Assembly (NCBI GenBank): GCA_001931875.2
Contig: MSJH02000803.1
Span: 496,362 to 560,361 of the forward strand
Direction: 5' to 3'
Length of the DNA stretch: 64,000 nt
Origin: Byssochlamys sp. IMV 00236
Lineage: Eukaryota; Ascomycota; Eurotiomycetes; Eurotiales; Thermoascaceae
Shown here in pieces: positions 1-12,900 of the stretch (positions are counted from its first letter, which is position 1; each line of letters starts with the position of its first letter). Position numbers and translations under genes: made by a program. Under the pieces are notes generated by a model that was not told where the DNA came from, made no database searches, and was given only the letters and a program-made list of their open reading frames with translations.

Positions 1-1990
1 CTGTCTGTCTGTCTGTCTATCTGTCTATCTGTCTATCTGTCTGTCTGTCTGTTTGCCTAGTCTAGTGATACACTGGTTAAGCAGTCGTTATCTTACAGTA
101 CTACTACCACTACCACTACCACCACTACTACTACTACTGTTAGGGAACTAGTTATTATTGTGGATAGCTACCTAGTTATATGAGTGAGTATTATTGCTGC
201 TCATTAACTATTAAATTAGTTAGATAACCCAGTTACCAAGTTACAAGTGAATTAACTCCCAGCTATTAACTAATTGCGTCTAGAGCACTATGATTGCATC
301 CAGCAGTAGTAGTTAGTCTTCGAATTTCTCCCGTCCAATTCCTTATTATTCTTCTCTCTTTCTCGGGAATCATTGCTGCACATCCATGCAGTCATCCATG
401 ATTTCCTAGTTTTACTCTTGTTCTTCTTCTTGTTCTTCTTCCTCCTACCTACCTACCTACCTATTACTAGGTACCTCCCCTCCCCTCCTTTCCTATACCA
501 TACCATACCATACATCCTTCCCTTCCCTTCCCTTTCCTCTCCGCTCCTCCTCCTCCGGTTTCCACCCGTTCCAGACTTGAGGCCCTCCCTCTCTCTCTCT
601 CTCAGAACGCCCGAAATTGAATCGATGCCATCTCGGCCTTCGTCCAGCCGGCTCCACTAGTCGCGCCTGGCCTCTCCACCCGCCCGTCCTTTTCGTGGTC
701 CCGCACCGGCTGTTCTTCCCTGCCCGCCTCTCTCTTCTCTCGTCTTCGCGCCTCCCATTCATAGCCCTGCCCCCCCCGATCTTGAAAAAGACAAACCCAT
801 TCCTCGCCATACCATACTAACTACTGTACCTACTCCGTCACCCTATCTCCCGATCTGCTGGATTCGTGGCTGACTCTCTAGCTTCCTCTGCTGCTTTTGC
901 TCTTCATCTGTTTTTCTTTACATTATTCCCTTTCCCCTTCTTCTCTTTCTTCCTCTTCTTCTTCTTCTTTTTCCTTTCCTTTCCTTCCTTCCTTCTTTCT
1001 TTCACTCTCTGTGTCTCTCTCTTCTCTCTCTTCTCTCTCTCTCTCTCTCTCTCTCCCTCTCTCCGTCCCCTGGTTCCCTCCCTCCAGAAGAGAGAAGCGT
1101 GCAATCCCGCTTAGTTAGCGGATCCCCTCTCCCCCCCAAAGCACCGGCCCCATCCAAAGCACCCCGCCGGTAAGAAAAGAGCTTCAGCATTAACCTCGGG
1201 GGGTTCGTGGTACGAGAATTATTAGCTTGAGTTTGAACCAAGCAACATACAAATCAATCCACTCGGCCACCAGCGTCATTCTCGTCCTGATTCCAAACCA
1301 CCGTTGTATTGCCCGCAACGCTGCCTACTCATCTGCACGCCCGTACTTACGCTGTACCGTTATCGGCCGGGATCCCGTGGGACGACCAGCTCTCTCCCTA
1401 ACTCCCCCCCAACGTCGAACCAACACTGAACGACACCAATCCCTCTCAGTCTGTCCTTTCAGATTGAGCGCTCTCTGGACCCCTATCGACCACGGCTGGA
1501 CAACGTCGACGACCAGATCCGTGCTTCTCGTCAAACTCGGGCTCCCATCCTCTAGCCAGCGTTCCTCGTAGTCTGTCACGGAGGTACCATCAATCCTCCA
1601 CACAATCATTTACGTCGTCGCGAGCGCATCCTTCTGAACTCCGTGGACGAGGACCCCCCGCCCTTCTCTCGAGCTCCCATCACACGCGTCCCAATCGTGC
1701 TACCCCGACTTTTAAAATCCATCTATGTCCGCATGTTAACGGGGGGAAGAAAATCAAGAGACCAAAAGTCAACTGGCAACACGATTCCTTACGCCAGTGA
1801 CATCCTATTATTGTCCCCTCCTTTTTAACTTTCATTCTTCGGGGTGACTTGAGGTGATTAATCAGAAGCCGTCTATAGCGTACCCGCGTCGCAAGAAACC
1901 TTGCCCTGTGGCGGGTCAACTTTGTTGTGATTATATTGTATCCTTGTCCAGCTATCTCCCCCCAGGTTTCAACTGAACAAACGCCAAACA
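1..1990 (+). promoter_or_regulatory. Long pyrimidine-rich upstream region/leader of the WOPR regulator
   Basis: No convincing gene is seen in these 2 kb. It holds a CTGT/CTAT microsatellite (1-51), an ACT/ACC trinucleotide tract (about 99-138), a CT-rich stretch (about 410-620) and a dense polypyrimidine run (about 900-1085, with an uninterrupted TC run near 1021-1063). Open frames here are low-complexity Ser/Leu/Phe or Arg/Glu readings of these tracts and are rejected as genes. CT-rich tracts just upstream of the start are common in highly regulated fungal genes. The extent of the transcript cannot be seen from sequence. Confidence 0.6.
1725..1828 (+). promoter_or_regulatory. Two candidate upstream ORFs in the regulator's leader
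   Basis: Two overlapping ATG-started frames lie about 160-270 nt before the main start. The first is a 4-residue peptide (1725-1739), the second a 31-residue peptide (1733-1828) in another frame. Both stop before the main ATG at 1991, so they could act as uORFs if the transcript includes them. Nothing shows that they are translated. Confidence 0.3.
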
Positions 1991-3436
1991 ATGGTCAACG
2001 GCACCGCGGCCGTGTTGGAGCCCACGTATACGGGATACGTTGCGACGACTCACGATGCATTGATCCTGTTCGAGGCCTGCCTGACGGGCGTCCTGCACCA
2101 CGTTCCCCGGCGACCGCATGACCGGGAACGAAGCCATCTGGTCCGTAGCGGCAGCGTTTTTATCTACGAAGAGAACGCGTCAGGGATCAAGCGATGGACG
2201 GACGGCGTGACTTGGAGTCCCAGTCGGATACTGGGGAATTTCCTGGTGTATCGCGAGCTGGATAAGCCATTTCCTCCGGGAGAAAAGAAGCGCGCAATGA
2301 AGAAGGGAAACAGACGCCCAGTGACTGCAACAAGACCGGGAGAACCCTACCCACGGCCGGAGAGCAATGGCCAAGGCTATTCCTCCCCTACGACGTCGTC
2401 ATCGGGAGGATTTGGAGACAGACCGGCGCAGTCGGAAATGGAAAGAGCCCTGGTCGGTTCGCTGGTTGATTCATACGGCTTCAAGGATTCGGGACTGGTG
2501 AAGAAGACGATGAGCGTGACGGTATCGGGTGTGACGCACCATCTGGTTTCATACTACAGCGTGGAAGACGTGATGCGGGGGGCGTTGAACCCTCCGTCTA
2601 TGGTGGAATCTCTGCGGTATATCCGACCGCGAGCTGAACTTACGCAGAAGCAGAGCTTCCGGGCCCCGATTGATGATCTTGAGACCGGCATGGAGAACCC
2701 GAATGATCCTTCACAGGCGATGTACGGATATCGTCCGGCACTCATTGCGCCTCCCGGATACCCAATGCCTAACCCGCATCCTGATTATTATCTACATGGA
2801 GCCCCTTATGGCGCTACACATCCCCCACCGTCTGGACCTATTTCTGGCTATCCGATCAGCGCACCGCTCCCCGCCCAACCAGCGTCAAATCATTATCTAC
2901 CGGCGCCAGCCGCTCCTGGACAGCTGCAAACGAAGACCGAAGACTACTCGCCATTCCGTCCTCCTCAATATGGAACCGGCTTCGAATCGATGAGTCAGAA
3001 CCATATCTCGTCATCTATCCCTCCTGCTATCAGCCCTGTTGTGCCCAGTCCTATCACGGATCGAAGCCGCTCCCAGACAAATACCAGTCCGACCGTCTAT
3101 CGAAACCATTCCATATCCTCCAGGAGCGTCGCTGCGGATCCCACGTCCCCGGTTGATGCATCGACCACGGCTACATATTCGAGAGGTAGCTTCAGCCTAC
3201 CGGGTCCCATGGACGGGACAGCATCGCAGTCACTGGATCAGCGTGGTGTCGCTCCCTCGCCTTTTGACCCGAACCTCTCGCGACGAGAGTCGAATCCCAT
3301 CCCCGCTTCTTATTATACGGGCAGTGACCGACCACAGTATTACGTGGGAGGTCCTCCCGCTGGCCACTCCAGCTACCCTGGAGGACAACCAATCTCCACA
3401 TGGAGCACTACGGCTCCTGCGCAGCCGCAGATATAA
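1991..3436 (+). CDS. osaA: WOPR-domain (Gti1/Pac2, Wor1/Ryp1/OsaA-like) transcription factor
   Basis: Single-exon 481-residue protein. The N-terminus (about residues 11-105) is a very well conserved WOPR-a half, including the runs HVPRRPHDRERS and RWTDGVTWSPSRILGNF followed by the basic ...GEKKRAMKK. The second WOPR half lies about residues 155-215 (SYGFKDSGLVKKTMSV, HHLVSYYSVEDV). The remainder is a Pro/Ser/Gln/Tyr-rich tail, usual for this family. WOPR proteins bind DNA with both halves and control morphological switching, conidiation versus sexual development, or virulence (Candida Wor1, Histoplasma Ryp1, A. nidulans OsaA). The start has a good context (CAAACAATGG) and opens directly into the domain. 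The closest subfamily is Wor1/Ryp1/OsaA rather than the shorter Pac2 type, judged from the N-terminal motif. The symbol is by resemblance. Confidence 0.93.
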   Translation: MVNGTAAVLEPTYTGYVATTHDALILFEACLTGVLHHVPRRPHDRERSHLVRSGSVFIYEENASGIKRWTDGVTWSPSRILGNFLVYRELDKPFPPGEKKRAMKKGNRRPVTATRPGEPYPRPESNGQGYSSPTTSSSGGFGDRPAQSEMERALVGSLVDSYGFKDSGLVKKTMSVTVSGVTHHLVSYYSVEDVMRGALNPPSMVESLRYIRPRAELTQKQSFRAPIDDLETGMENPNDPSQAMYGYRPALIAPPGYPMPNPHPDYYLHGAPYGATHPPPSGPISGYPISAPLPAQPASNHYLPAPAAPGQLQTKTEDYSPFRPPQYGTGFESMSQNHISSSIPPAISPVVPSPITDRSRSQTNTSPTVYRNHSISSRSVAADPTSPVDASTTATYSRGSFSLPGPMDGTASQSLDQRGVAPSPFDPNLSRRESNPIPASYYTGSDRPQYYVGGPPAGHSSYPGGQPISTWSTTAPAQPQI

Positions 3437-6400
3437 TATAGGATACCCCTCTGGTTTTTTCTTCTTCTTTTTCTTTTTTTGCGCGGATGAATCGGAATTT
3501 AGGGAAAGGAATCAGTGTTCATTTGGGCCGGGCTATCAGCCTTTCAGTTGTCTTTTTCGTTCACTGCTGCGGCAATTCAAAGGCCATAAAATCGGGGCTG
3601 CCGGTTTTTTCCTTCACAAAAGGGCATTAAGAGTGGTGTATGAGTCTTGCTTTTTTTCTTCTCTCGATCTGGGTTCAACTCTGCGGGCCATTGTACTGTT
3701 TTGTTTGTTTCTGTAATGTGTTCATGAGCTACGGCTTGGTCGGATGGGTCTGTCATGGGGCGGTTATCTGTCTGTAACTTTTTGTTGTTCGTCATTACTA
3801 TTGTTGTTGAGCGGTCCTCGACGAGGGGCAACCGCTGTGTCGCATAAATATGAACATCTCGTGTGGGCTGTTGATGGAGAGGTTCTTTGCTCTCGTTTTC
3901 TCCTCTGTTCTCTATTCTCTGCCCCGAAGTGAGCAGAAGATATGCTAGTTAAGCTACACTGCTCTGTGACTCATGACTCTGCAATGGGGTTCTTAAGAAC
4001 TCAAAAGGTTATCGCGATTACGCGTGTGCACAGCGTCGAATATAGCGGTTCATTCTGTAGATGGAGCAAGTACCAGTATGATACAGCAACCCGCCAGCAT
4101 GATACAGACGGTGCTGGTTTCACTGAAGATCAAGCGGTTGCATTCTCTAACAGGAGGAGGATTTCGGTACCGACGGCCCGACGGGGAAGCTCTTCCCGCA
4201 GTGGCCGGAAGCGGCCACCTCTGCAGCAATAAGGGAAGTACATAGCGAAGCCTGGACGAGCCAGTCCAGTGATATATCGGCTATCATGCTCTCTCGCCCT
4301 CGATAGTTATTTCCTCGTGTATTCCTCGCGCATGCAATAAACGGTGTATAGGCCCATTCTTGCAGCGTGAAACTTGGAATACAGGTGGTTGTTCCCGGCT
4401 GCGGGAGCGTTGCTAAAGGAAGCAAGGAAGCAAAATGGATGGATCGTAAAGTTTATCTGAGATAGATCATGGAACGGAAGTCGATCGGCTATTATAGAGT
4501 ATAATTGTTCTTGTTATGTGGGTCGAAGAAGTAATATTTATTACTGGACAATGGGGAAAAAAAAGGCGAGGATGGGGGGAAATTGATAATGAGAATGAGG
4601 TTGAGATTTTTGTTTCCGGCGGGAGATAGGTAAGTAAGTACTGGGGAATTAGAACTGTTATGTATGTTTTACTTCCAAATAGTTTTTGTGTATGTAGATT
4701 ATCCGAAACTAAATTATTATATATATACTATATAAAATTTTAATTCTTTAACTTTAAAAGTAAAAAGGCTTAAAGGCGCGTTAAGATCTAACTTAACCTA
4801 TACCTAACATAGTTTGTAGTAAGTATATAGCTAGGTATATAACTTAGTTCGAGTTTAAGTTTCACCTTGGTATATTGAATTGCGTTTAGAGCTTTAAATG
4901 AATGCTTATATTGAGATTCTTCTATACATAGTTTCGGTTAGTTAATTAGTTAGTTAGTAATAGGATTCTAATTAAGATTTAATTGCTTAATTACCTTGAA
5001 TAATTGCTAATAATAGTAGGAATAGCCAGATTGTAAAGCACGTCTTCGTACTGTTATATTATAACTTATAAGATTTATCGTTTATAAATAAACTTATATA
5101 TAGCTAACTAGTAGAACTAAGAATATATTATACCCCTTATTATCGAATTAAATATGGAGAAGCGTATACTGGGGGAATGTATAGAAGCATGTACTATATG
5201 TGCGCGTGTTTTGGTCAATACTATATGTAGATAGCTATTAGGATAATCGGAGCTGTGCTTATTATATTTTCGTTGAGGGATTATATTACTATGCATTACT
5301 TTGAGCTTTGAGCGTGTAGATATTGTGTTGGGGTTTAGGTTTATAACTGGCTGCACTGCTGTTATTGATGCAGTTATTGCGATTTTCAGAAGTAATAATA
5401 AGGTAGGTAGGTAGGTAGGTAGGTAGGTATCTGGCTAGATACATGAGAAAAAAGTTAAGCATAATTAAGACATCTAAGACGCGACGCGACTTTCTAGTTA
5501 TAAAAGAGCTTTAATAGCCTTTACGGTCCGTCGAAAATATATTTTTGGTATACGTATACCTATACCTGTAGACACTCGTCGTTTTGTTGCAGCGTTTTCT
5601 TTTTGGTTTTTTGGGTTACTCGCTGCAACATAGTTACTCTATGATAATTTGTATATAGCCTGTTCCTGAATACAAACTAATCGCTGGTCTAGCAATAAGA
5701 GTGAGTATGTTGAATCGTTTAGTATTACGCTAGAACCAGAATGGGACTCCTATTGGAAGGAATCTTTCTTTTCTCTTTCTTGCTCTGTTTTATCTGTCTG
5801 CGAGCGAGCGATCCTACTTGCACTAACTCATTTCGGAATTATAAACTTGTAAAGAAGAAGCTTACTTACTGGAATATTAGGGGGAGGGAGGGAGGAAGTA
5901 GGGATAGATAATCGGGAGATTATAATAGTTTGTTTTTGCGGGGTAGGAATACAGAGGGGAGTTATTAAGTTAGAAATATGAGTTCCCCTCTAGGTAGATG
6001 AAGTGCTAACTAGGTAACTAGGGTATTATTACTGTCTATGGGGTTTCATGTAGGATGGAATATTGGGAGTCGTCTTTTCTTGCTCGTGTTGGTTTTCGGG
6101 TGCATTGTTGGCTCATATATGTTAAGTAATATGGCAAATAGTGTCTCTACGATAGAATGGATTTAATAGAAAGAAGTGTCTATTGTATGTGATCAATTAT
6201 TGCTTTTACGCTGCTATGTTGCGCATACAAAATAAACATATCCAAGGCACCGGATAAGCCCTTTTTATATCTCGTATCCATCTCATGTTCATGTCTCCGT
6301 GGAAAAATGTAAATTGTAAACCGCAAGTGAGAATCATATGGAGGTGCTGGGAAACAAATAATTACATAGGTAACCATTCTCCCTTTAATCCCATTATTAA

Positions 6401-6700
6401 GCGATGATTGCCTATATAGACTGAGAGAGGCGCTGCTGCATCTGTCTCCTGCCTACGAAGCGAACAACGTAAACGAAAGCATAGCCTTTCTGAAAACAAG
6501 GGCCTGTCTAGTAAGGCATACCTCGTGGGGGGAGAAGGATTGCCCGGTTGTATAGTACTATAGGATGTTGTTCTCGATAAAGTGTAGTACATGAGGTCCT
6601 TGTAAATATAAAGGACTCTGGGTTAAGATATACAGTATGTTCGAGACTTCCTTTTCTGTATTATAAGAGCATGAGCTTGATGAATTCAATGTGGGATATT
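3437..6700. other. Gene-poor intergenic stretch with simple repeats
   Basis: 3' region of the regulator gene followed by DNA with no intact gene. Open frames are short and not protein-like. A GGTA tetranucleotide repeat lies at about 5400-5429. The AT-rich core is listed separately. Confidence 0.6.
4665..5575. repeat. AT-rich, possibly RIP-degraded block
   Basis: This stretch is strikingly rich in A and T, with many TTAG/TTAA/TATA words, and lacks open frames longer than about 80 codons. It differs sharply from the flanking coding DNA. Such blocks in filamentous ascomycetes are usually old transposon copies mutated by repeat-induced point mutation. No element family can be recognised, so the origin is inference. 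Confidence 0.4.
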
Positions 6701-6711
6701 GTTATTATCGT

Positions 6712-7010
6712 GCAACATGGGTTATGCCCCGTGCATACCCTGCTGTGCTAGGTTATGAGGCAGCTGGAGTTGTACGCCAATCGGATCTGGAGTCAAATTA
6801 AAGCCAGGAGACGCGGTCATCCTATGCTATCAAACTTGCCGGACTGTAATCGATATTCTCTGTCCGAAACTAATTTCAACTCTGGCTATATTCATTAGGG
6901 ATGGGCGCCGTTGGCCTTTCCGTGCCGCTTCCTGCAAGGAAATAGTTGCTCTGGAGCGAAGTTAAGCTCGCTGAGCTTGAATTCTGTAGCAACTAGCTCA
7001 GCCTATTTAT
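6712..7010 (+). pseudogene. Decayed zinc-dependent alcohol dehydrogenase fragment
   Basis: Pieces of an MDR (zinc alcohol dehydrogenase) protein can be read in order on the + strand but in shifting frames. First comes AYPAVLGYEAAGVV (about 6733-6774). A one-base shift later comes IGSGVKLKPGDAV (from about 6780). Then the cofactor-fold glycine motif GMGAVGLS (6898-6921), and after a further shift AASCKEIVALERS, closed by a stop. The order matches the catalytic-to-Rossmann arrangement of the family. Both ends are missing and there are at least two frameshifts, so this is a relic. It is probably aryl/benzyl-alcohol dehydrogenase-like, which is a guess. Confidence 0.7.
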
Positions 7011-9927
7011 CTCTGTAGATGGAGCTAGAAAGGCGTGGGAGAAAACTGAAAGGAGGTCTGCTTGTAGACATGCTCCGACAGGTGCTGTGTCACTAAGGTT
7101 GTTGCCGTCGATACTTATGGCGGAGATCACGAGCCAGTCCCCAGATCTCGCGCTGCTGTGCATAATACCAGATCTTCCCTGGAGACGTTGACCAAATTTT
7201 AAATAACGAAATTTTATCTATTGGAGACATTTCTGAACACTTCAGGGTGTGATGGTACCCTCGCATCCATTATTGGCGCTCCCGTGTCGGTTTTATTGCG
7301 CGTTTGGATCCTCGACATCCTGCAAATGTGTTGTGTCGAGGGTTTACGCGAACCCTAACTAAGAAAAGGTATGTACTTACTTGTGGGCATTCATTTCTAA
7401 TTGTGATAATTGATTTTTGCACTAACCGGAGAATTCTATATCTCGTCCAATTGCATAAAGACGGAAAATCCCCAGTGGAAAAGGATCTCGAAGGATTTAT
7501 CAGGTGACCAGAAGCTTGGATAATCTTAATCAGGGAAAGGTAACTAGGTTGTTGCAAAGGGCATATTTTTCTTCTCGTTCACGTTTGGAAAACTGGTTGT
7601 TAACAACTTTAGGTTGGAAAGCTGTTGCTATTATGGGATGGGATGCGATGTGAATGCGGGATCTAAATGTCTGTCTGGACTTATGTACAGGAAGGAGATA
7701 TATAAATGAATGGATATTCATGTATGTATGACTATACAAACCATGTCTTCCTGGAGAGGATATGTTGTTTTCGTAGAACATGCATCCACGGCTCCATGTG
7801 GTTGTTGATATTTTGGCTTCATAAAATGCCTGTTCTGAAATATACCTCTGGGAAAGCTGGGTAACGGAAAAGGCAAACCGGTCTTGTAATTAGTTAGTTA
7901 GGACCTCGTCTGGTGCCTGTTTAGTTTTGACTCGCAGGAAGTATTACTGTTGCTGGGATTCAGTGTTCTGCTAACATTACCTGGGCGCGTTCTCTCAGGT
8001 TATTGAAATCCAACCTCTTGGTTGTCACGACGTGAGATGTGCCAGCGAGCTGACTGCGGCGAGCACGAAACTGCGGTGAAGAAAGTACTAGCACCAACAT
8101 TGGCCCTATCTGTAATACGCCCAAGGTCTTGCTGCCTGCTAACAGATTAGAAATCAGCTAGTTGAATAACAGTCAATGTATCCAGTCGGAGAAACTGATA
8201 ACGGCGACAGGTTTTAAATCTGGCTTAATTATGATTCAAGCCTCCGAGGGGCCGCAGAATGACCGTTGGTTGCATGCTAGTCTATCCTACTCTAGAATAC
8301 AGTAGTAATTGATTTCTTACTCCAGTACTGCGGCTTGGAAAGCCCCGCATCGCCAGAATAACTAACTACATGTACCTAGTAGTTATCTACTCTAGGAATT
8401 ACTAACTATTTTGTACTACTGAGGGCTTGCTATCCGTACTCCGAGTCTCCGACAGGGCCGCCCCGCATGTTCCAGCCCTGAGGGGTAGAGACTCTGGTGG
8501 TATCCTTGGATGGCCATTAGATGAACACCAGCGGATAACTATAACTTGACTTCGAATTACTCATGGAGTGGCATCATCGTTGGATCACGAGAGATCATAT
8601 CTTGGTATTCACCAGCTCCTCGCCAATTATTAATATATCTGATGGATTTGGTAACTATCATAATAATCGTTACCTACTAGTTAGTGAGCCTTGAGATTAG
8701 ATACGAGTGCAGATCTGTTTCACCATCTGGTCCAATGAGCGGTGTGTCGTGCAGATACAGCTAGCTAGTTCCCTTTGCAGAACGTTCGAGAAGGAGCGGA
8801 AGTAGTGTAGTTCAGTGGTTGATCAAGATTTTCGTAGCTAGAAAGGACGATGCAGGGATTAACTGATAATTAATAACCAAGCAGGCTTAAAGCAGCAAAG
8901 GAAAGTGACCAAGAGGGTTGGAGGAGCCAACGTGGAGAAAATTAAATATCAATAATCATAATATAATAATAACAAAGTATGTGAAGAGTTCTCGGCTTAA
9001 AAACCGGACGAATTTAGCCGAGAGAAGATCTTGTTCCACAGTTGACTGCAGATTGGTAATAATGATTCACTGGTCCAGATCTCTCCCTTCCTATCAGTTT
9101 AGTTTAGCAGCTCAATTAATTAACTAAGTTAACATCGGATTTGGGCAAAGCTAGACAGCTCGAGAACCGGTCGAGTTTTCATCCGCACATCATGGAACTT
9201 GCCAATCACCATCCACATCTTCTTCTCGAGGTCAGCCGCTTGCGTACATACTCTACTCTAATGGAACCTCGACCACCTGCGCGGGTCTTGCAAGCATCTT
9301 GACGTGAGCACGTATCCATGGCCTCATCACAGCCCTGAAGCTGACAAACCAACCAGTAGTCAACGGTTGTTTCCCTTGTTCTTGCCAATACCAACTCCAC
9401 GGCCTGACTCGGGGGCATGGTGGGTGTGCAATTGCGGTCAACGATTCATGTCCCTTCGCCTCCTACAAAGAATGATTAATTAATAACTTTTCCTCCTTCT
9501 TGTAATACTCGTCCATACCCCTCCCTCATCTCAGCGATCGTTGACCTCGATCGTGGAGCGAGTTGGGTGCAGTACAAAACGGGCATTTTGTAACCAACAC
9601 AGGCTGTTTGTTGCTTGACAAGAAGACGCGATTCGCACGTGTTTCCAGTCGTATCCCTGACTCGTTCCGTCCGTTTGATTCATATTACGATTCGCTTGAT
9701 TCGCCTGTTCTTTTTCTTTCTTTTTTCCCTTTCGTGTTGATTTCCCCATTCACTGGGGTCATTGGTGGAGCCCTTACCTAGCTTGCTGCCGGCCTTAACG
9801 TCGGCCGAAATACTACTGGTAAGGCGGCTCTGGATTCGGACTACTTAATTATCATCTGCTCGCCCATCGAGTCCAGATAGACCGCCGTCGACTGTTGTAG
9901 TCTACGGGGAGAAATTATTCGACCAAC
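7011..9927. other. Intergenic region upstream of the ABC transporter
   Basis: No supported gene. Possible trailing remnants of the dehydrogenase relic may extend to about 7200, but nothing convincing is readable. The last 400 bases before 9928 are the likely promoter/leader of the ABC transporter. They contain a CGGCCGA word near 9802, of the type bound by zinc-cluster regulators; function unproven. Confidence 0.5.
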
Positions 9928-12900
9928 ATGGCCGCCCTCCCAGGAGTCCCAGAGGAACTCCACCGGAGGCCACCTGGAGAAGAAGATCCCCGGGCAGTAG
10001 CAGAGCCAATAGCAGAGCCGGAGTCTCTTGCAGCATCGACCATTGCTTCTCCATCGCAACTCAGTCTCGATGGACATTGGGGGGAGCGTCAGGAGGGCGA
10101 CCCTGTCTCCCGCCATGGCGCGATGGAGGAGTTTGAAGAGATGAGGAGAGAGTTAACGAGGTTGAGTCTCCACCGATCTCGTTCCCAAACGAGAAGTGTC
10201 CGACGATATCGTTCAGGAACGCAGACTCAGGGCGACCTGAAAGAGCAGGAGGGAACCATCGATGAAGCATCTTCCACGTCGACCCGCCAGGAATTCGATC
10301 TCAGCGAGTTCTTGCAAGGCGGCCAGCTGGAGCGTCGAACCACCGTGGGAGATCCAGCGAAGAAGGTCGGCGTGGTCTTCAAGAACCTGACCGTCAAGGG
10401 TGTGCAATCGGGCGCATCTTTTGTCAGGACTCTACCTGACGCAGTGGTGGGAACGTTTGGCCCGGATCTGTACCACTTATTGCAGCGGTTCATCCCCTCC
10501 CTGCATTTCGGGAAGAAACCGCCCACGCGGGAGCTGATCCACGACTTCAGCGGTGTCGTCAGGGACGGAGAGATGATGTTCGTTCTGGGAAGACCGGGCT
10601 CAGGATGTACCACCTTCCTCAAGGCCATTGCCAATGATCGCGCAGCCTTTGCCGGTGTCTCTGGAGAGGTCACATACGGTGGCATCCCAGCCAAGGAGCA
10701 ACACAAGCATTTCCGTGGAGAAGTCAACTACAACCCGGAAGATGACCAGCATTTTCCGTCGCTGACGGTGTGGCAAACTCTGAAATTCTCCCTGATCAAC
10801 AAGACGAAGAGACATGATAGATCCAGCATCCCGATTGTGGTGGATGCGTTGTTGAAGATGTTCGGTATTAGCCACACGAAGAACACCTTGGTCGGAAACG
10901 AGTATGTCCGCGGTGTCTCCGGTGGAGAGAGAAAGCGAGTCAGTATTGCAGAGACTCTAGCGACCAAATCCAGCGTGGTGTGTTGGGACAACTCGACCAG
11001 AGGTCTGGATGCGAGCACCGCACTGGACTATGGAAAGTCCCTCCGTATCATGACTGATGTCAGTAAGCGGACCACATTCGTGACTTTGTACCAAGCAGGA
11101 GAGGGTATCTACGAGCTTATGGACAAGGTCTTGGTCATCGATGAAGGACGAATGCTCTACCAAGGCCCTGCGAATGAAGCCAAGGAATATTTCGTTAACC
11201 TGGGATTCTACTGCCCGCCCCAATGGTGAGTACGCCCGCTCTGGAAACAGGGATTGACGGACTACTAACCCATCTCTAGGACTACTGCTGACTTTTTGAC
11301 CTCACTGTGCGATCCAAACGCACGCCAGTTCCAACCGGGCCGGGAGGCTTCCACCCCGAAAACTGCAGAAGAACTAGAGAAAGTCTTCAGGGAGAGCGCT
11401 GCGTATACGCGTCTCCTGGAAGATATCGCAGACTATGAGAAACGTCTGCAGGATACCAACCGCGCTGATACTCGACGTTTCGAGCAAACTGTTGTCCAGT
11501 CCAAGAGCAAGACAGTCTCAAAGAAGTCGCCTTACACCGTCTCGTTCATCAGACAAGTACTAGCATGTACACAGCGAGAATTTTGGCTCATCTGGGGAGA
11601 CAAGACCTCGCTTTACACCAAGTTCTTCATCATCATTTCCAACGGGCTGATTGTCAGCTCTCTCTTCTACGGCCAGTCCCTCGACACCAGCGGTGCCTTC
11701 TCCCGAGGTGGTACACTCTTCTTCTCGGTCTTGTTCCTTGGCTGGTTGCAATTGACCGAGTTGATGTCTGCGGTATCAGGACGAGTTATTATCAAGAGAC
11801 ATAAGGACTACGCCTTCTATCGCCCCTCGGCTGTCTCATTGGCTCGTGTCCTGGTCGACTTTCCCATGATCTTCGCAATGGTAGCAGTCTTTACGATCAT
11901 TGTGTACTTCATGGCAGGGCTAGATGTTGATGTCTCAAAATTCTGGATCTACGCACTATTCGTGTACACGACCACCTTCTGTATCACGTCATTGTACCGA
12001 ATGTTCGCAGCTCTGTCCCCGACCATCGACGATGCGGTTCGCTTCAGCGGAATTGCACTGACTCTCCTGGTCATCTTCATCGGATATGTCATTCCGAAAC
12101 AAACGTTGATCGCAGACTCGATCTGGTTTGGCTGGCTGTTCTACATCAATCCAATTGCGTACAGTTACGAGGCAGTCTTGACAAATGAATTCTGGAACCG
12201 TGAGATGCCATGCTCTCCGTCGATGCTCGTGCCTCAGGGCCCTGGTGTCGATCCACGCTACCAAGGCTGCTCTCTGCCTGGGTCACAGCTCGGTAGCACG
12301 ACCGTCTCAGGAAGGAATTACCTGGAGACTTCGTTCCAATTTACGAGACATCATCTCTGGCGTAACTTTGGCGTGGTGATTGCGTGGACGGTTCTGTACC
12401 TGTTGGTCACTATCATCGCTACGGAAACACTCTCGTTTGTGAGCGGTGGCGGTGGAGCATTGGTGTTCAAGAAGACGAAGCGTGCCAAACAGTTGACCAA
12501 GCACGGAAGCACCAGTGATGAAGAGAAGGTCAAAACTGGAGAGGTTGGAGCTTCCACCCGCGATGCTTCACCCTCTTCTGGCGACAATGGTCTCAACAGT
12601 CTTACTTCTAGTGATCGCATCTTCACGTGGAGCAACGTTGAGTACACCGTGCCGTATGGAAACGGAACCAAGAAGATTCTGAACGGCGTTAACGGTTACG
12701 CTAAGCCGGGTATTATGATCGCTCTGATGGGTGCCTCGGGAGCAGGAAAGACAACGCTCTTGAACACTCTTGCCCAACGCCAGAAAGTGGGAGTGGTAAC
12801 CGGTGATATGCTCGTTGACGGTCGTCCCCTGGGTCCGGAATTCCAGAGAGGAACCGGTTTCTGTGAGCAGATGGATCTTCATGATGGCACTTCTACGATC

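Noticed and set aside
373..1241. Low-complexity open frames in the pyrimidine-rich leader
   Set aside because: Their residues simply reflect CT repeats, overlapping frames on both strands look alike, and no domain or splice pattern is seen.
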